Shown piece by piece: positions 7,850 to 16,085 of a stretch of 64,000 nucleotides of DNA. Position numbers and translations under genes: made by a program. The stretch lies in NCBI GenBank assembly GCA_021850325.1, contig JAJZMF010000024.1, positions 62,001-126,000 of the forward strand, written 5' to 3'. The stretch comes from Actinomycetes bacterium. GTDB lineage: Bacteria > Actinomycetota > Acidimicrobiia > Acidimicrobiales > Palsa-688. The notes under the pieces were generated by a model. It did not search any database and was not told where the DNA came from. It saw nothing but the letters and a program-made list of their open reading frames with translations. Positions within the stretch are counted from its first letter, which is position 1, and each line of letters begins with the position of its first letter.

Positions 7850-8887
7850 ATGGGCAACGAACTCTCATCCGTGCCGGCACCTGCCGGGCAACTGCGTACC
7901 GGGGCGCGTGGGCAATGGAGCCGTAGCGCCAGGACGGTCGGGGTGCTGCGGGCCGCGCTCGCTGCGACCTGGCTGCTCGACGGAGGCCTGCAACTGCAGC
8001 CGTTCATGTTCACCAAGGGTTTCGTCAACGACGTCCTGGTGCCCAGCGCCCAGGGCAACCCGGGGTTCGTGGCCCGTCCCACGCTCGCCGTCGTGCACCT
8101 CATCGAGCCGCACATCGCCGCTTGGAACGCCCTGTTCGCTGCCGTACAGGTCGCCATCGGGGCGGTGCTCCTCCTCGCCACCGTGGCCCGGCGAGGGGGC
8201 CTGCTGCGCCTGGTGCTGGCGGGCTCGGTCCTGTGGTCCGCCTCGGTGTGGTGGTTGTCCGAGGGCCTGGGAGGCGTGCTGACCGGCTCCTCGCCCCTCT
8301 CGGGGGCGCCCGGGGCGGTGGTCCTCTACATCGTGGCCGGAGTGCTCCTCTGGCCCGGGCGCGCCACCGTGGAGGACCCGGTGCCGGCCCCCCTGCTCGG
8401 GACCGGGGTGGCCCGGGGCGCCTGGCTCGGCCTGTGGGCGCTGTGCGCGTTCCTCATGTTGGAACCCGCCAACCAGGCACCCGGAGCGGTCACCTCGGTG
8501 CTGTCCAGTGCGGCGGCGGGAGAGCCCGCCGGTCTCCAGGGCCTGTTGTCGGGTGCGGGTCGCGACCTCGCCGGCAGCGGTCCCTGGTTGGACTCCGTGC
8601 TCGCCGTGGTCATGCTCGCGGTCGGCGTCGCCGTGGCGATGCGGGTACGGCCCCGGGCCGCCTTGTCGGCTGCCATTGCCCTGAGCGTTGCCATCTGGGT
8701 GTTCGGTGAGGCATTCGGTGGGATCCTGACCGGCCAGGGCACAGACCCCAACAGCGGGCCGCTGTGGGTGCTGCTCGCGGCCTGCATGTGGGCCGGCCTT
8801 GCCCGGTCGCCCGAGCCGGCTCGTCGGCGGCGGGTGGGCTTCGAGGCCCTGGGGGCAGGCCGTGGTGCCCAGGCCGCCCAGGCCTGA
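7850..8887 (+). CDS. Multi-pass membrane protein, DoxX-like N-terminus
   Basis: This 345-residue integral membrane protein has about eight hydrophobic segments in two similar halves. Each half contains a WL.EGLGGVLTG or WVFGEAFGGILTG motif, the first followed by SSPLSGAPG and the second by QGTDPNSG, suggesting an internal duplication. The first segment (ATWLLDGGLQLQPFM) recalls DoxX-type proteins. No catalytic motif is evident and I do not recognise a characterised family. ATG 7850 is chosen with a GGGGGC ribosome-binding site. It starts 43 bases after the sugar kinase and may share its transcript, and a strong intrinsic terminator follows. Confidence 0.75.
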   Translation: MGNELSSVPAPAGQLRTGARGQWSRSARTVGVLRAALAATWLLDGGLQLQPFMFTKGFVNDVLVPSAQGNPGFVARPTLAVVHLIEPHIAAWNALFAAVQVAIGAVLLLATVARRGGLLRLVLAGSVLWSASVWWLSEGLGGVLTGSSPLSGAPGAVVLYIVAGVLLWPGRATVEDPVPAPLLGTGVARGAWLGLWALCAFLMLEPANQAPGAVTSVLSSAAAGEPAGLQGLLSGAGRDLAGSGPWLDSVLAVVMLAVGVAVAMRVRPRAALSAAIALSVAIWVFGEAFGGILTGQGTDPNSGPLWVLLAACMWAGLARSPEPARRRRVGFEALGAGRGAQAAQA

Positions 8888-8936
8888 GCGCCCCGAAGCC
8901 AGACAGAGCCCCGGGCGACTCCGGGGCGCACGCCAA

Positions 8937-8977
8937 CAGGCAGCCGGAGCCCGCGAGGCAGCCCGGCTGCCTGTTTT
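8937..8977 (+). terminator. Intrinsic terminator after the membrane protein gene
   Basis: A perfect 11-bp stem (CAGGCAGCCGG 8937-8947 with CCGGCTGCCTG 8963-8973) is followed by TTTT. It separates the kinase/membrane-protein unit from the chemoreceptor gene. It is one of the few hairpins in this window with a T-run. Confidence 0.85.
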
Positions 8978-9110
8978 GCGTTGTCCGGTTGGGGACCTTG
9001 GTCCCGAACCGGTCGCGGGGTGTCAACTGGGCTTGTCGACAGCCGAGGAGACAGCTGCAACCGGGCGGCCGGTTGCCGGGCGGGCGCTCGTGGAGGTCTA
9101 GGAGGTAACG

Positions 9111-10718
9111 GTGGGACTTTCGCGCCTCAACAACTTGCGGGTGCGGACCCGGTTGCTCGCAGCAGCGGGCCTGGTCTGTCTATTGTTCGGCGTCTCCACT
9201 GCGGTGGTAGCGGTGTCGTTCTCGGGGTCGTCGTCGCTGGCCAAGCGGGCCGAGCACGCCATGGCGGTCTCCAGGATGGTGCGCAAGTCCTACATGGAGT
9301 GGTTGACCGCCGACGACAACACCAACATGTACGCAGCCCTGCTGGCATTGAAGGACCCGGCTCTCAACTCCCTCGCCAAGGCGAGCAACCAGCAGGCTCA
9401 GGCGGCCTACCAGGCTGCCGTCAACGACCTCACCAAGGCCCAGGCCCTCGCCACCCGGCCCCAGGAGACGGCCGCGCTGACCCAGCTCAGCCAGGACCTC
9501 CCTACCTACAACGGGTTCAGCCAGACGATGCGCCAGGACGTGGCCCGGGGCCAGATGGTGGCCGGCATCCGGCAGATAACGGTCGCCAACAGCGCCGTGT
9601 CGACCGACCTGACCAACGAGTTCAACAAGCTTGACAGCCTCGAGACGGCGTTCGTGAACACCGAGCAGTCCGGCGTGGTCTCCAGTGCCAACTCGGGCCT
9701 CCTGCTCTCGCTGATCATCGCCGGGGTGGCCATCGTCGCCATACTCGCCGCGCTGGGCTGGGTCATCCGCTCAATAGTCAGGCCCCTGGCCGAAGCCGTC
9801 CGGGCCCTGCGTGCGTCTTCGGAGGGGGACCTGCGGGCCCGGGCCGCCATCGACACCAGCGACGAGCTGGGTGAGATGGCCAAGGCCCTCAACGTCCAGC
9901 TGGACGGCACCCAGGCACTGCTGAAGCGGATGTCCGAGGTCTCCAGCAGCCTGGCTGCGGCGTCGAGCGAGCTGACCTCGGTGTCGACCCAGCTGGCCAG
10001 CGGGTCCGAGGAGACGGCTGCGCAGGCGCAGACGGTGTCCGCAGCGGCCGAACAGGTCTCGGCCAACGTGGGCTCGGTGGCAGCAGCCGCCGAGGAGCTC
10101 TCCGCCTCCATCGCCGAGATCTCCCGTTCTGCAACGGGGGCCTCCGACGTGGCCAGCCGTGGGGTGAGGGTGGCCCAGTCGACCTCCAACACGGTGAGCC
10201 AGCTGAGCGAGTCGAGCGCCCGGGTGGGTGAGGTGGTGCGCCTCATCACCTCCATCGCCGAGCAGACGAACCTCCTGGCCCTCAACGCCACCATTGAGGC
10301 AGCCCGCGCCGGCGAGGCGGGCCGTGGGTTCGCCATCGTGGCCAACGAGGTCAAGGAGCTGGCCAAGCAGACGGCGGGGGCGACCGAGGACATCGCCCGG
10401 ACCATCGAGGAGATACAGGGCGGCTCGCAGGCGGCGGTGGAGGCCATCGGCCAGATGGACGAGATCATGTCCCAGGTCAACTCAGCACAGACCACCATCG
10501 CCTCCGCGGTGGAACAGCAGACAGCCACCACCTCGGAGATCGGCCGCACCGTCCAGGAGGCGGCTGTCGGCTCGGGCGAGATCGCAGCGAACATCGCCGG
10601 CGTCGCCACCGCCGCCCAGCAGACCACCCAGGGGGCCGCCAGCACCCTGCAGGCTGCAGGCGAGCTGTCCAAGATGGCGGAGGAACTGACGGCCGTCATA
10701 GCCGGTTACAAGTTCTGA
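9111..10718 (+). CDS. Methyl-accepting chemotaxis protein
   Basis: This 535-residue transmembrane chemoreceptor signals to CheA/CheW. The order is: membrane segment 1 (about residues 14-34), an extracellular sensor resembling a four-helix bundle, membrane segment 2 (LLLSLIIAGVAIVAILAALGW), a HAMP linker (about 225-275, beginning RSIVRPLAEAV) and the cytoplasmic coiled-coil. The hairpin tip EQTNLLALNATIEAARAGE is the conserved CheA/CheW contact. GTG 9111 follows a perfect AGGAGGT by four bases. No other chemotaxis or flagellar genes are in the window, so its partners are elsewhere. There is no C-terminal CheR/CheB-docking pentapeptide. The ligand is unknown. Confidence 0.97.
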   Translation: MGLSRLNNLRVRTRLLAAAGLVCLLFGVSTAVVAVSFSGSSSLAKRAEHAMAVSRMVRKSYMEWLTADDNTNMYAALLALKDPALNSLAKASNQQAQAAYQAAVNDLTKAQALATRPQETAALTQLSQDLPTYNGFSQTMRQDVARGQMVAGIRQITVANSAVSTDLTNEFNKLDSLETAFVNTEQSGVVSSANSGLLLSLIIAGVAIVAILAALGWVIRSIVRPLAEAVRALRASSEGDLRARAAIDTSDELGEMAKALNVQLDGTQALLKRMSEVSSSLAAASSELTSVSTQLASGSEETAAQAQTVSAAAEQVSANVGSVAAAAEELSASIAEISRSATGASDVASRGVRVAQSTSNTVSQLSESSARVGEVVRLITSIAEQTNLLALNATIEAARAGEAGRGFAIVANEVKELAKQTAGATEDIARTIEEIQGGSQAAVEAIGQMDEIMSQVNSAQTTIASAVEQQTATTSEIGRTVQEAAVGSGEIAANIAGVATAAQQTTQGAASTLQAAGELSKMAEELTAVIAGYKF

Positions 10719-10722
10719 TCTC

Positions 10723-10796
10723 CCCGGGCACCCATGACGGGTGCCCGGGCGACAGGCCCAGGGCGGCACCGGGCGGGAGCCGGCCCTGGGCCTGTC
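10723..10796. terminator. Paired hairpins between convergent genes
   Basis: Two perfect inverted repeats stand back to back. The first is CCCGGGCACCC/GGGTGCCCGGG (10723-10749, loop ATGAC), starting four bases after the chemoreceptor stop. The second is GACAGGCCCAGGGC/GCCCTGGGCCTGTC (10751-10796). Each probably serves one of the two converging genes. Neither has a T-run. Confidence 0.75.
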
Positions 10797-10818
10797 GTGC
10801 TCAACGGGCCGGAAGGGC

Positions 10819-11247
10819 TCAGGCGGCCAGGGGTACGAAGTCCCAGTGTGCCCCGTAGGCCAGGTCGCGGCCCGAGCGGGCGCGCAGCAGCCGGCCCAGG
10901 CGGTCGGCGGCCTCCTCGCTCGGGGCCCTCACGACCAGCACCACGGCACCGGTTTGGAGCGCCTCGTCCAGTAGCTCCAGGTAGCCCAGGTCGTTGCTGA
11001 GGGCTCGTTGGGCGAGCCGCACGGCCATTGTCGCCAGGCCCGGCGTGCGGAGCAGGCCCAGTTGCCTACGTCCGTCCTCTCCGTGCAGCACCCAGACGTC
11101 GTCGCCGGCCAGGCCCTCGGCCCCGAGAGCTTCCAGGGCGCCTCGGGCCTGGTCAGACTGGTCGAACACGACGAACAGCCGGTGGCGGGGAGGGAGCACG
11201 AAGCCCTCGCGGGCCCCGGCTCGCTTGGAGTGCATGGGCTGTGGCAT
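10819..11247 (-). CDS. Hypothetical protein, ferredoxin-fold-like
   Basis: I do not recognise this 142-residue soluble protein. A pattern of strands and helices (RLFVVFDQSDQARGALEALGA, DVWVLHGEDGRRQL, GAVVLVVRAP) resembles small stress-associated or regulatory alpha/beta proteins that carry two halves of a ferredoxin-like fold. It has no cysteines and no membrane segment. ATG 11247 is well supported by GGGAGGTG just upstream. It is divergent from the OsmC-family gene, which also has a stress-type role, but no shared function can be shown. Confidence 0.65.
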   Translation of the reverse strand: MPQPMHSKRAGAREGFVLPPRHRLFVVFDQSDQARGALEALGAEGLAGDDVWVLHGEDGRRQLGLLRTPGLATMAVRLAQRALSNDLGYLELLDEALQTGAVVLVVRAPSEEAADRLGRLLRARSGRDLAYGAHWDFVPLAA

Positions 11248-11406
11248 CGCCCGCACCTCCCTCAGAGGTGGCCTTCCGCCAACCCGGCGGTGGCCTTGGT
11301 CCCAGGCTAGGCCCACGGCAGCCATTGCCGTCAGGGCCCCAAGTCCCGGGCCTCCCGCCCCGCGTCGGGGGTGCGGACCGAGGGCGTCGGGCCTAGTGTT
11401 CTGACC

Positions 11407-11868
11407 GTGAGCAACGACGGCTCCAAGCATGAGCAGCCGGCTCGGGTCAAGCTCGAGCTGGAGGACGGTTACCGCTTCCGGGTCGACTTCGGTGACGGGT
11501 TGCCCCCCCTGATGATGGACGAACCGGTGCCGTTGGGGGAGGGAAGTGGGCCCAACGCGTCTCGGGCCCTGGGGGCTGCTGTGGCCAACTGCCTGAGCGC
11601 CAGCCTGCTCTACTGCCTGCGCCGGGCCCACGTCGAACTGGAGGGCCTCAGCGCCGAGGTGGAGGTGGTGCCGGCCCGCAACGAGTCCGGGCGCCTGCGG
11701 ATCGGTGCGGTACGGGTGGTCATCCGGCCGGAGGTGGCCCCGGAGAGCACGGGGCCCAGGTTCGACCGCTGCCTGGGGCTGTTCGAGGACTTCTGCGTGG
11801 TGACCGAGAGCGTACGCAACGGGATCGACGTGGACGTCTCAGTGGTGCGACCCCAGCCCGCCCCCTAG
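11407..11868 (+). CDS. OsmC-family protein
   Basis: This 153-residue protein of the OsmC/Ohr superfamily belongs to a group that reduces organic hydroperoxides with two cysteines. The hydrophobic helix GAAVANCLSASLLYCLRRAHVELEG carries the first conserved cysteine region, and RFDRCLGLFEDFCVVTESVRNG the second. The second site looks more like the YhfA/OsmC-like group than true Ohr. GTG 11407 lies seven bases after TAGTGT (11394-11399) with no Shine-Dalgarno, so the message is probably leaderless. Peroxidase activity is inferred from family only. Confidence 0.82.
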   Translation: MSNDGSKHEQPARVKLELEDGYRFRVDFGDGLPPLMMDEPVPLGEGSGPNASRALGAAVANCLSASLLYCLRRAHVELEGLSAEVEVVPARNESGRLRIGAVRVVIRPEVAPESTGPRFDRCLGLFEDFCVVTESVRNGIDVDVSVVRPQPAP

Positions 11869-11873
11869 CCCCA

Positions 11874-11932
11874 GGTGACCCAGCCCGCCCCCGGGTGACC
11901 CCAACCTTGCCGCGGGGTGACAGCCGGGTTAC
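11874..11932 (+). promoter_or_regulatory. Spaced GGTGAC direct repeats upstream of phnW
   Basis: GGTGAC occurs at 11874, 11894 and 11916, and the related GGTTAC at 11927. The intervals of 20, 22 and 11 bases put them on nearly the same DNA face. The complement, GTCACC, resembles the GTTCACC unit of actinobacterial PHO boxes, which repeat every 11 bases, and the downstream genes degrade a phosphonate. Part of the pattern arises from duplication of CAGCCCGCCCCC (11854 and 11880). The -10 box of phnW (TAACCT, 11993-11998) lies about 60 bases further on. Confidence 0.4.
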
Positions 11933-12004
11933 TTCTGTTCCAACAACGGGTGTGCCGGCCTCCCGTCGGCCGGGCCGGGTGGTGCGGGCTGGTAACCTCC
12001 GCCC

Positions 12005-13135
12005 GTGCTCCCCGCCCCTCAGTACCTGTTGACACCTGGGCCTCTCACGACCTCGGCCTCTGTCAAGGCAGCCATGCAGAGGGACTGGGGGTCGCGCGAT
12101 GGGGAGTTCGTGGAGATGAACAGCACCGTGCGGGCACGCCTGGTGGCGCTGGCGGGTGCGGACGGTTCGCACGTCTGCGTGCCCCTGCAGGGCTCGGGCA
12201 CCTTCAGCGTCGAGGCGATGCTCGGCACGGTCGTCCCTCGTGCGGGCAAGCTCCTGGTGCTCGTGAACGGTGCCTACGGCCGGCGCATGGTCGAGATGGC
12301 GCTCACCATGGGCCGGTCGGTCGACGCGCTCGAGTGGGCTGAGGACGAGCCCGTCGACCCCGACGTGCTGGGCCGGCGCCTGAGCGCGGACACGTCGGTG
12401 ACCCACGTGGCCGTCGTGCACTGCGAGACGACCTCGGGGATCCTCAACCCGCTGGTGGAGGTGGCCGAGGTGGCTGCTGCCCATGGACGGCCCCTGCTGG
12501 TGGACGCCATGAGCTCCTTCGGGGCGCTGCCCGTCGACGTGCGTACGGCGCCGTTCGCGGCCCTGGCCGCCTCGTCCAACAAGTGCCTCGAAGGTGTGCC
12601 CGGGATGGGCTTCGTCCTGGTCGAGCGAGAGCTGCTGGCAGGGTGCCAGGGCAACGCGCACTCCCTCAGCCTCGACCTGCACGCCCAGTGGCGAGGCTTC
12701 GAGGGCAACGGCCAATGGCGCTTCACTCCTCCCACCCACGTGGTGGCGGCCCTGTCGCAGGCCCTGGACGAGCACGCCGCCGAGGGAGGGGTGCGCGGAC
12801 GGGGGGCCCGCTACGCGCGCAACCACCGGGTGCTGGTGGAGGGCATGGAGGCGCTCGGGTTCACCTGCCTGCTGCCCAGGCAGGTGCAGGCGCCGGTCAT
12901 CACCACGTTCCTGACCCCGGCCGACCCCCGGTTCGGCTTCGACAGGTTCTACGAGGGCCTGAGCGCCCGGGGTTTTGTGATCTACCCGGGCAAACTGACC
13001 GTGGCGAGCTCGTTCCGGATCGGTTGCATAGGGCGGGTGGGCGAGGTGGAGATGAGGGCGGCGGTCGAGGCGGTCCGGGCGGTGCTGGCGGAGATGGGCG
13101 TGACCGACTGCTCCCCGGCCCGGCGGGGCGCCTGA
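12005..13135 (+). CDS. phnW: 2-aminoethylphosphonate:pyruvate aminotransferase
   Basis: This PLP enzyme converts 2-aminoethylphosphonate and pyruvate to phosphonoacetaldehyde and alanine, the first step of AEP use. At 376 residues it is family length. It begins LLTPGPLTTSASVK and RDWGSRD as in PhnW. The PLP-stacking and aspartate site is VDAMSSFGALP, the Schiff-base lysine is in SSNKCLEGVPG, and the C-terminal FRIGCIG is diagnostic. GTG 12005 follows TAACCT by six bases, consistent with a leaderless message. phnX follows after 42 bases, which confirms the pathway. GGTGAC repeats upstream may link expression to phosphate supply. Confidence 0.96.
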   Translation: MLPAPQYLLTPGPLTTSASVKAAMQRDWGSRDGEFVEMNSTVRARLVALAGADGSHVCVPLQGSGTFSVEAMLGTVVPRAGKLLVLVNGAYGRRMVEMALTMGRSVDALEWAEDEPVDPDVLGRRLSADTSVTHVAVVHCETTSGILNPLVEVAEVAAAHGRPLLVDAMSSFGALPVDVRTAPFAALAASSNKCLEGVPGMGFVLVERELLAGCQGNAHSLSLDLHAQWRGFEGNGQWRFTPPTHVVAALSQALDEHAAEGGVRGRGARYARNHRVLVEGMEALGFTCLLPRQVQAPVITTFLTPADPRFGFDRFYEGLSARGFVIYPGKLTVASSFRIGCIGRVGEVEMRAAVEAVRAVLAEMGVTDCSPARRGA

Positions 13136-13177
13136 CGCCGGGCAAGGCCGTACGAACCGACAGAGCGAGGAGCTCCC

Positions 13178-14008
13178 ATGCCATCAGTACGAGCGCACAG
13201 GTACGACGGGCCCCTGCGGGCCGTGGTGCTGGACTGGGCGGGCACGACCGTGGACTTCGGGTGCGTGGCGCCGGCCGCAGCCTTTGTGCGGGCCTTTGCG
13301 GAGGCCGGTGTCCCCATCAGCGTGGCGGAGGCACGCGGCCCGATGGGCCTCCCCAAGTGGGAGCACATCAAGGCGATCGTGTCCGACGCAGCGGTGGCGG
13401 CGCGGTGGCGGGACGCCCGTGGCAAGGCCCCCGACGACGACGACGTGCAGGCGCTCTACGAGAGCTTCGTACCGCTCCAGGTGGAGAGCGTGGCCGAGCA
13501 CTCCGAGCTCGTCCCCGGGACGTTGGAGGTGGTGGGGGCCATGAGAGAGCGGGGGATGGGGGTGGCCACCACCACCGGTTACCCGCGCCAGGTCATGGAC
13601 GTGGTGCTGAGGGAGGCCGGGCGCCAGGGTTTCGAGCCCGACGTGACCGTGTGCGCGGGCGAGACCCCGAGCGGGCGCCCAGGGCCGTTCATGGCGCTAC
13701 AGGCTCTGGTGGACCTTTCCATAAGCCCGGTCGAGGCGGTGGTCAAGGTGGGCGACACGGTGGTGGACATCGGGGAGGGCCTGAGCGGGGGGATGTGGAC
13801 CGTCGGCGTCACTGCCACCGGCAACGAGGTGGGCCTCAGCCGGGCCGAGTACGAGGCGCTGGAGGAGCAGGACAGACGGGCGCGCTGTGCGGTCGCAGGT
13901 GCTGTGCTGAGCGAGGCCGGCGCCCACTACGTCATCGACAGCATCGCTGACCTCGTGCCCGTCCTGGACGAGATCGAAGGGCGGTTGCGCTCAGGCGAGA
14001 AGCCCTGA
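13178..14008 (+). CDS. phnX: Phosphonoacetaldehyde hydrolase (phosphonatase)
   Basis: This HAD-superfamily enzyme splits phosphonoacetaldehyde into acetaldehyde and phosphate. The nucleophile motif is VVLDWAGTTVDFG, and the cap-domain Schiff-base lysine is in MGLPKWEHIKAI. Motif III is RPGPFM (RPSPWM in many relatives), and the acidic metal site is KVGDTVVDIGEG. The length of 276 residues is normal. ATG 13178 has GCGAGGAGCTCCC upstream. It follows phnW closely, and a zinc dehydrogenase follows after 141 bases, possibly handling the acetaldehyde or a related product. Confidence 0.96.
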   Translation: MPSVRAHRYDGPLRAVVLDWAGTTVDFGCVAPAAAFVRAFAEAGVPISVAEARGPMGLPKWEHIKAIVSDAAVAARWRDARGKAPDDDDVQALYESFVPLQVESVAEHSELVPGTLEVVGAMRERGMGVATTTGYPRQVMDVVLREAGRQGFEPDVTVCAGETPSGRPGPFMALQALVDLSISPVEAVVKVGDTVVDIGEGLSGGMWTVGVTATGNEVGLSRAEYEALEEQDRRARCAVAGAVLSEAGAHYVIDSIADLVPVLDEIEGRLRSGEKP

Positions 14009-14149
14009 AGCCACCCTCGGTCCGGGCCGCCTGGGCCCTGTGCCCGGCCCGCCGTCGGCCGGCCAGGCGCCGTCCCGCCTCCGCTAACATGGCGCAGCCT
14101 CCGGGCCGCAGGGGCCCGGTCGCCTGCTCCGGGAGGTAAGAGGCGAGCG

Positions 14150-15199
14150 ATGCGCGCCACCATGATCTACGGTCCCCGTGACATCCGGGTCGAGGACGCC
14201 GACGAGCCCACCCTGGCCCTGCCCACCGACGCCGTGGTGCGGGTGGTGGCCGCCTGCGTCTGTGGCTCGGACCTGTGGCCGTACCGGGGGGTGCAGCCCA
14301 CGCCTGCACCCCACCCCATCGGCCACGAGTTCGTCGGGCTGGTGGAGGCGGTGGGCGAGGAGGTCGGCACCGTCAAGGTGGGGGACTTCGTCATCGCCCC
14401 GTTCGCCATCAGCGACGGCACCTGCCCGCACTGCCGGAACGGCATAACCACGTCCTGCACCGAGCTGCGTTGGTGGGGCTCGCAGGACTCGGCCGGCCTG
14501 GTCACCCAGGGTGGGCAGGGGGACATGGTCCGGGTGCCCCTGGCCGACGGCACGCTGGTGGCCCTGCCCGGTCAGCCTGCCGCGGACCTGGTGCCGAGCC
14601 TGCTCACCCTCTCCGACGTGATGTGCACCGGGCACCATGCCGCCTCGAGCGCCCGCGTCGGCCCTGGTAGCACGGTTGCCGTGGTGGGGGACGGGGCGGT
14701 GGGCCTGTGCGCCGTGCTGGCAGCCAGGCGGCTGGGCGCCGAGCGGGTGGTCGCCATGTCCCGTCACCAGGCCCGCCAGGACCTGGCGCTGGAGTTCGGG
14801 GCCACTGACATCGTCACCGAGCGGGGGGAAGCGGGGGCGGCCAGGGTGCGGCAGATCTTCGGCGGGGTCGGGGCGGACGCCGTGCTGGAGTGCGTGGGCA
14901 CCAAGGAGTCGATGCAGCAGTCCCTGGACTGCACGCGCCCCGGTGGGTTCGTTGGCTACGTCGGCGTGCCTGCCGGTGGTCCCGAGCTGCCCATCGGCCA
15001 GATGTTCAGCAACAACCTCAATGTCGCCGGCGGGGTGGCCCCTGCACGGGCCTACATCCCCGAACTGCTGGGCGACGTACTGGAGCGTCGGATCGCCCCG
15101 GGACGGGTCTTCGACCTGGAACTGCCGCTCGAGGAGGCGCCCGAGGCCTATGCGGCGATGGACGCCCGGCGGGCCATCAAGGTGCTCCTACGGCCCTGA
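14150..15199 (+). CDS. Zinc-dependent alcohol dehydrogenase family protein
   Basis: This 349-residue medium-chain dehydrogenase acts on an unidentified alcohol or aldehyde with NAD(P). Catalytic zinc ligands are seen in CVCGSDLWPY and PIGHEFVGLVE. The cofactor fold is VAVVGDGAVGLCAVLAARRLGA. The usual structural-zinc four-cysteine loop is reduced to DGTCPHCRNGITTSC, which has three cysteines. Such threonine-dehydrogenase-like members are common in actinobacteria. GGGAGGTAAGAGG precedes the ATG. Its location after phnWX suggests, but does not prove, a role with the acetaldehyde product. A bidirectional terminator follows. Confidence 0.88.
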   Translation: MRATMIYGPRDIRVEDADEPTLALPTDAVVRVVAACVCGSDLWPYRGVQPTPAPHPIGHEFVGLVEAVGEEVGTVKVGDFVIAPFAISDGTCPHCRNGITTSCTELRWWGSQDSAGLVTQGGQGDMVRVPLADGTLVALPGQPAADLVPSLLTLSDVMCTGHHAASSARVGPGSTVAVVGDGAVGLCAVLAARRLGAERVVAMSRHQARQDLALEFGATDIVTERGEAGAARVRQIFGGVGADAVLECVGTKESMQQSLDCTRPGGFVGYVGVPAGGPELPIGQMFSNNLNVAGGVAPARAYIPELLGDVLERRIAPGRVFDLELPLEEAPEAYAAMDARRAIKVLLRP

Positions 15200-15210
15200 G
15201 CATCGCGGCA

Positions 15211-15252
15211 CCGGCCGCCCCGACCGCGCGTGCGGCTGGTGGGGGCGGCCGG
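15211..15252. terminator. Bidirectional terminator between convergent genes
   Basis: The perfect 11-bp stem CCGGCCGCCCC (15211-15221) with GGGGCGGCCGG (15242-15252) lies between the dehydrogenase stop and the stop of the converging EEP gene. An inner ACCGC/GCGGCTGGT pairing extends it. There is no T-run. Confidence 0.7.
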
Positions 15253-15266
15253 GGCAGCCGGGTGGG

Positions 15267-16085
15267 TCATGCCCGCTGGGGCAGGTCGAGCCCGGTCACC
15301 ACCGGCCTGTGGTCCGAAGCCCGCGCCACGGCCGGGGTGTCGACGATGGAGCTGTAGCTGACCGCCCCCGCCAGGTCCGAGCTCACGAAGATGTAGTCCA
15401 CGCGGGCCCCGGGGCGCTGGAGCAGTGTGCCTGCCGGTGTACCGGCAGAGGGGTTGGCCAAGCGGTAGCTGTCCAGGTAGCCCGAGGCCACGATGGCACC
15501 CACCACCCCCCCTGCTACTGCGTCCCGGTGGTCGGCGGGGCGCTCGGGCCCGGCCGCCAGGCCGCCGTCCTCGCCCGGGGGCAGGGCGTTGAAGTCGCCC
15601 ATGGCGACGACGCGTTCCTCGGCGTTCGACAGCGCAGCGAGGAAGGCGCCCAGTTCCCGGTACTTGAGGTAGGGCTCGTCGGCGCTCGCTACGGCACGGA
15701 AGTGCACGGTGAACACGTTGAGGGTGCCCGCGCCCGGGATGTCCAGGCGGACCTCCAGGACAGGGCGGAACATGGCCCGCCGGTCCCCCCGGTGCACCCT
15801 CACCAGCCTGGGCTCCCACCGGGTGAACAGGACCAGGTGCTCGTACAGGGGAGCGCCGTCCCGGGTGTCCTCGGCACCGTTGGCCGGCCCCCAGACCGGG
15901 AGCATGCCCAGCTCGCGGCTGAGCTGCATCATCCCCCCGTAGGTGTTGACCTCCTGGGCTGCGAGGAGGTCGGGGGCTTCGGCCCCGACCACCTCGGCGA
16001 GGGAGCCGAGCCGGTCACCGGGGGCGTGGAGCATGTTGTAGGTCATCAGTTTGACCGGAGGCACGTCTTGTCCTGCCTTTCTCAT
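15267..16085 (-). CDS. Endonuclease/exonuclease/phosphatase (EEP) family hydrolase
   Basis: This 272-residue metal-dependent phosphodiesterase or phosphatase of the DNase I-like fold is cytoplasmic, with no signal peptide. Key sites are TYNMLHAPG (metal asparagine), LLAAQEVNTYG (metal glutamate), FTVHFRAVAS (histidine), VVAMGDFNALPPG (aspartate/asparagine) and ARASDHRPVVTGL (catalytic Asp-His). Its ATG overlaps the stop of the upstream sugar permease by four bases, so it is the last gene of ABC operon 2. That linkage suggests the imported compound contains a phosphodiester or phosphomonoester, or yields one after phosphorylation. This is inference; no substrate-specific signature is visible. 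Confidence 0.87.
   Translation of the reverse strand: MRKAGQDVPPVKLMTYNMLHAPGDRLGSLAEVVGAEAPDLLAAQEVNTYGGMMQLSRELGMLPVWGPANGAEDTRDGAPLYEHLVLFTRWEPRLVRVHRGDRRAMFRPVLEVRLDIPGAGTLNVFTVHFRAVASADEPYLKYRELGAFLAALSNAEERVVAMGDFNALPPGEDGGLAAGPERPADHRDAVAGGVVGAIVASGYLDSYRLANPSAGTPAGTLLQRPGARVDYIFVSSDLAGAVSYSSIVDTPAVARASDHRPVVTGLDLPQRA

Noticed and set aside
8888-9110. Possible c-di-GMP riboswitch before the chemoreceptor gene
   Set aside because: The conserved GEMM core elements are absent. The strong hairpin here is an intrinsic terminator of the upstream gene with a T-run.
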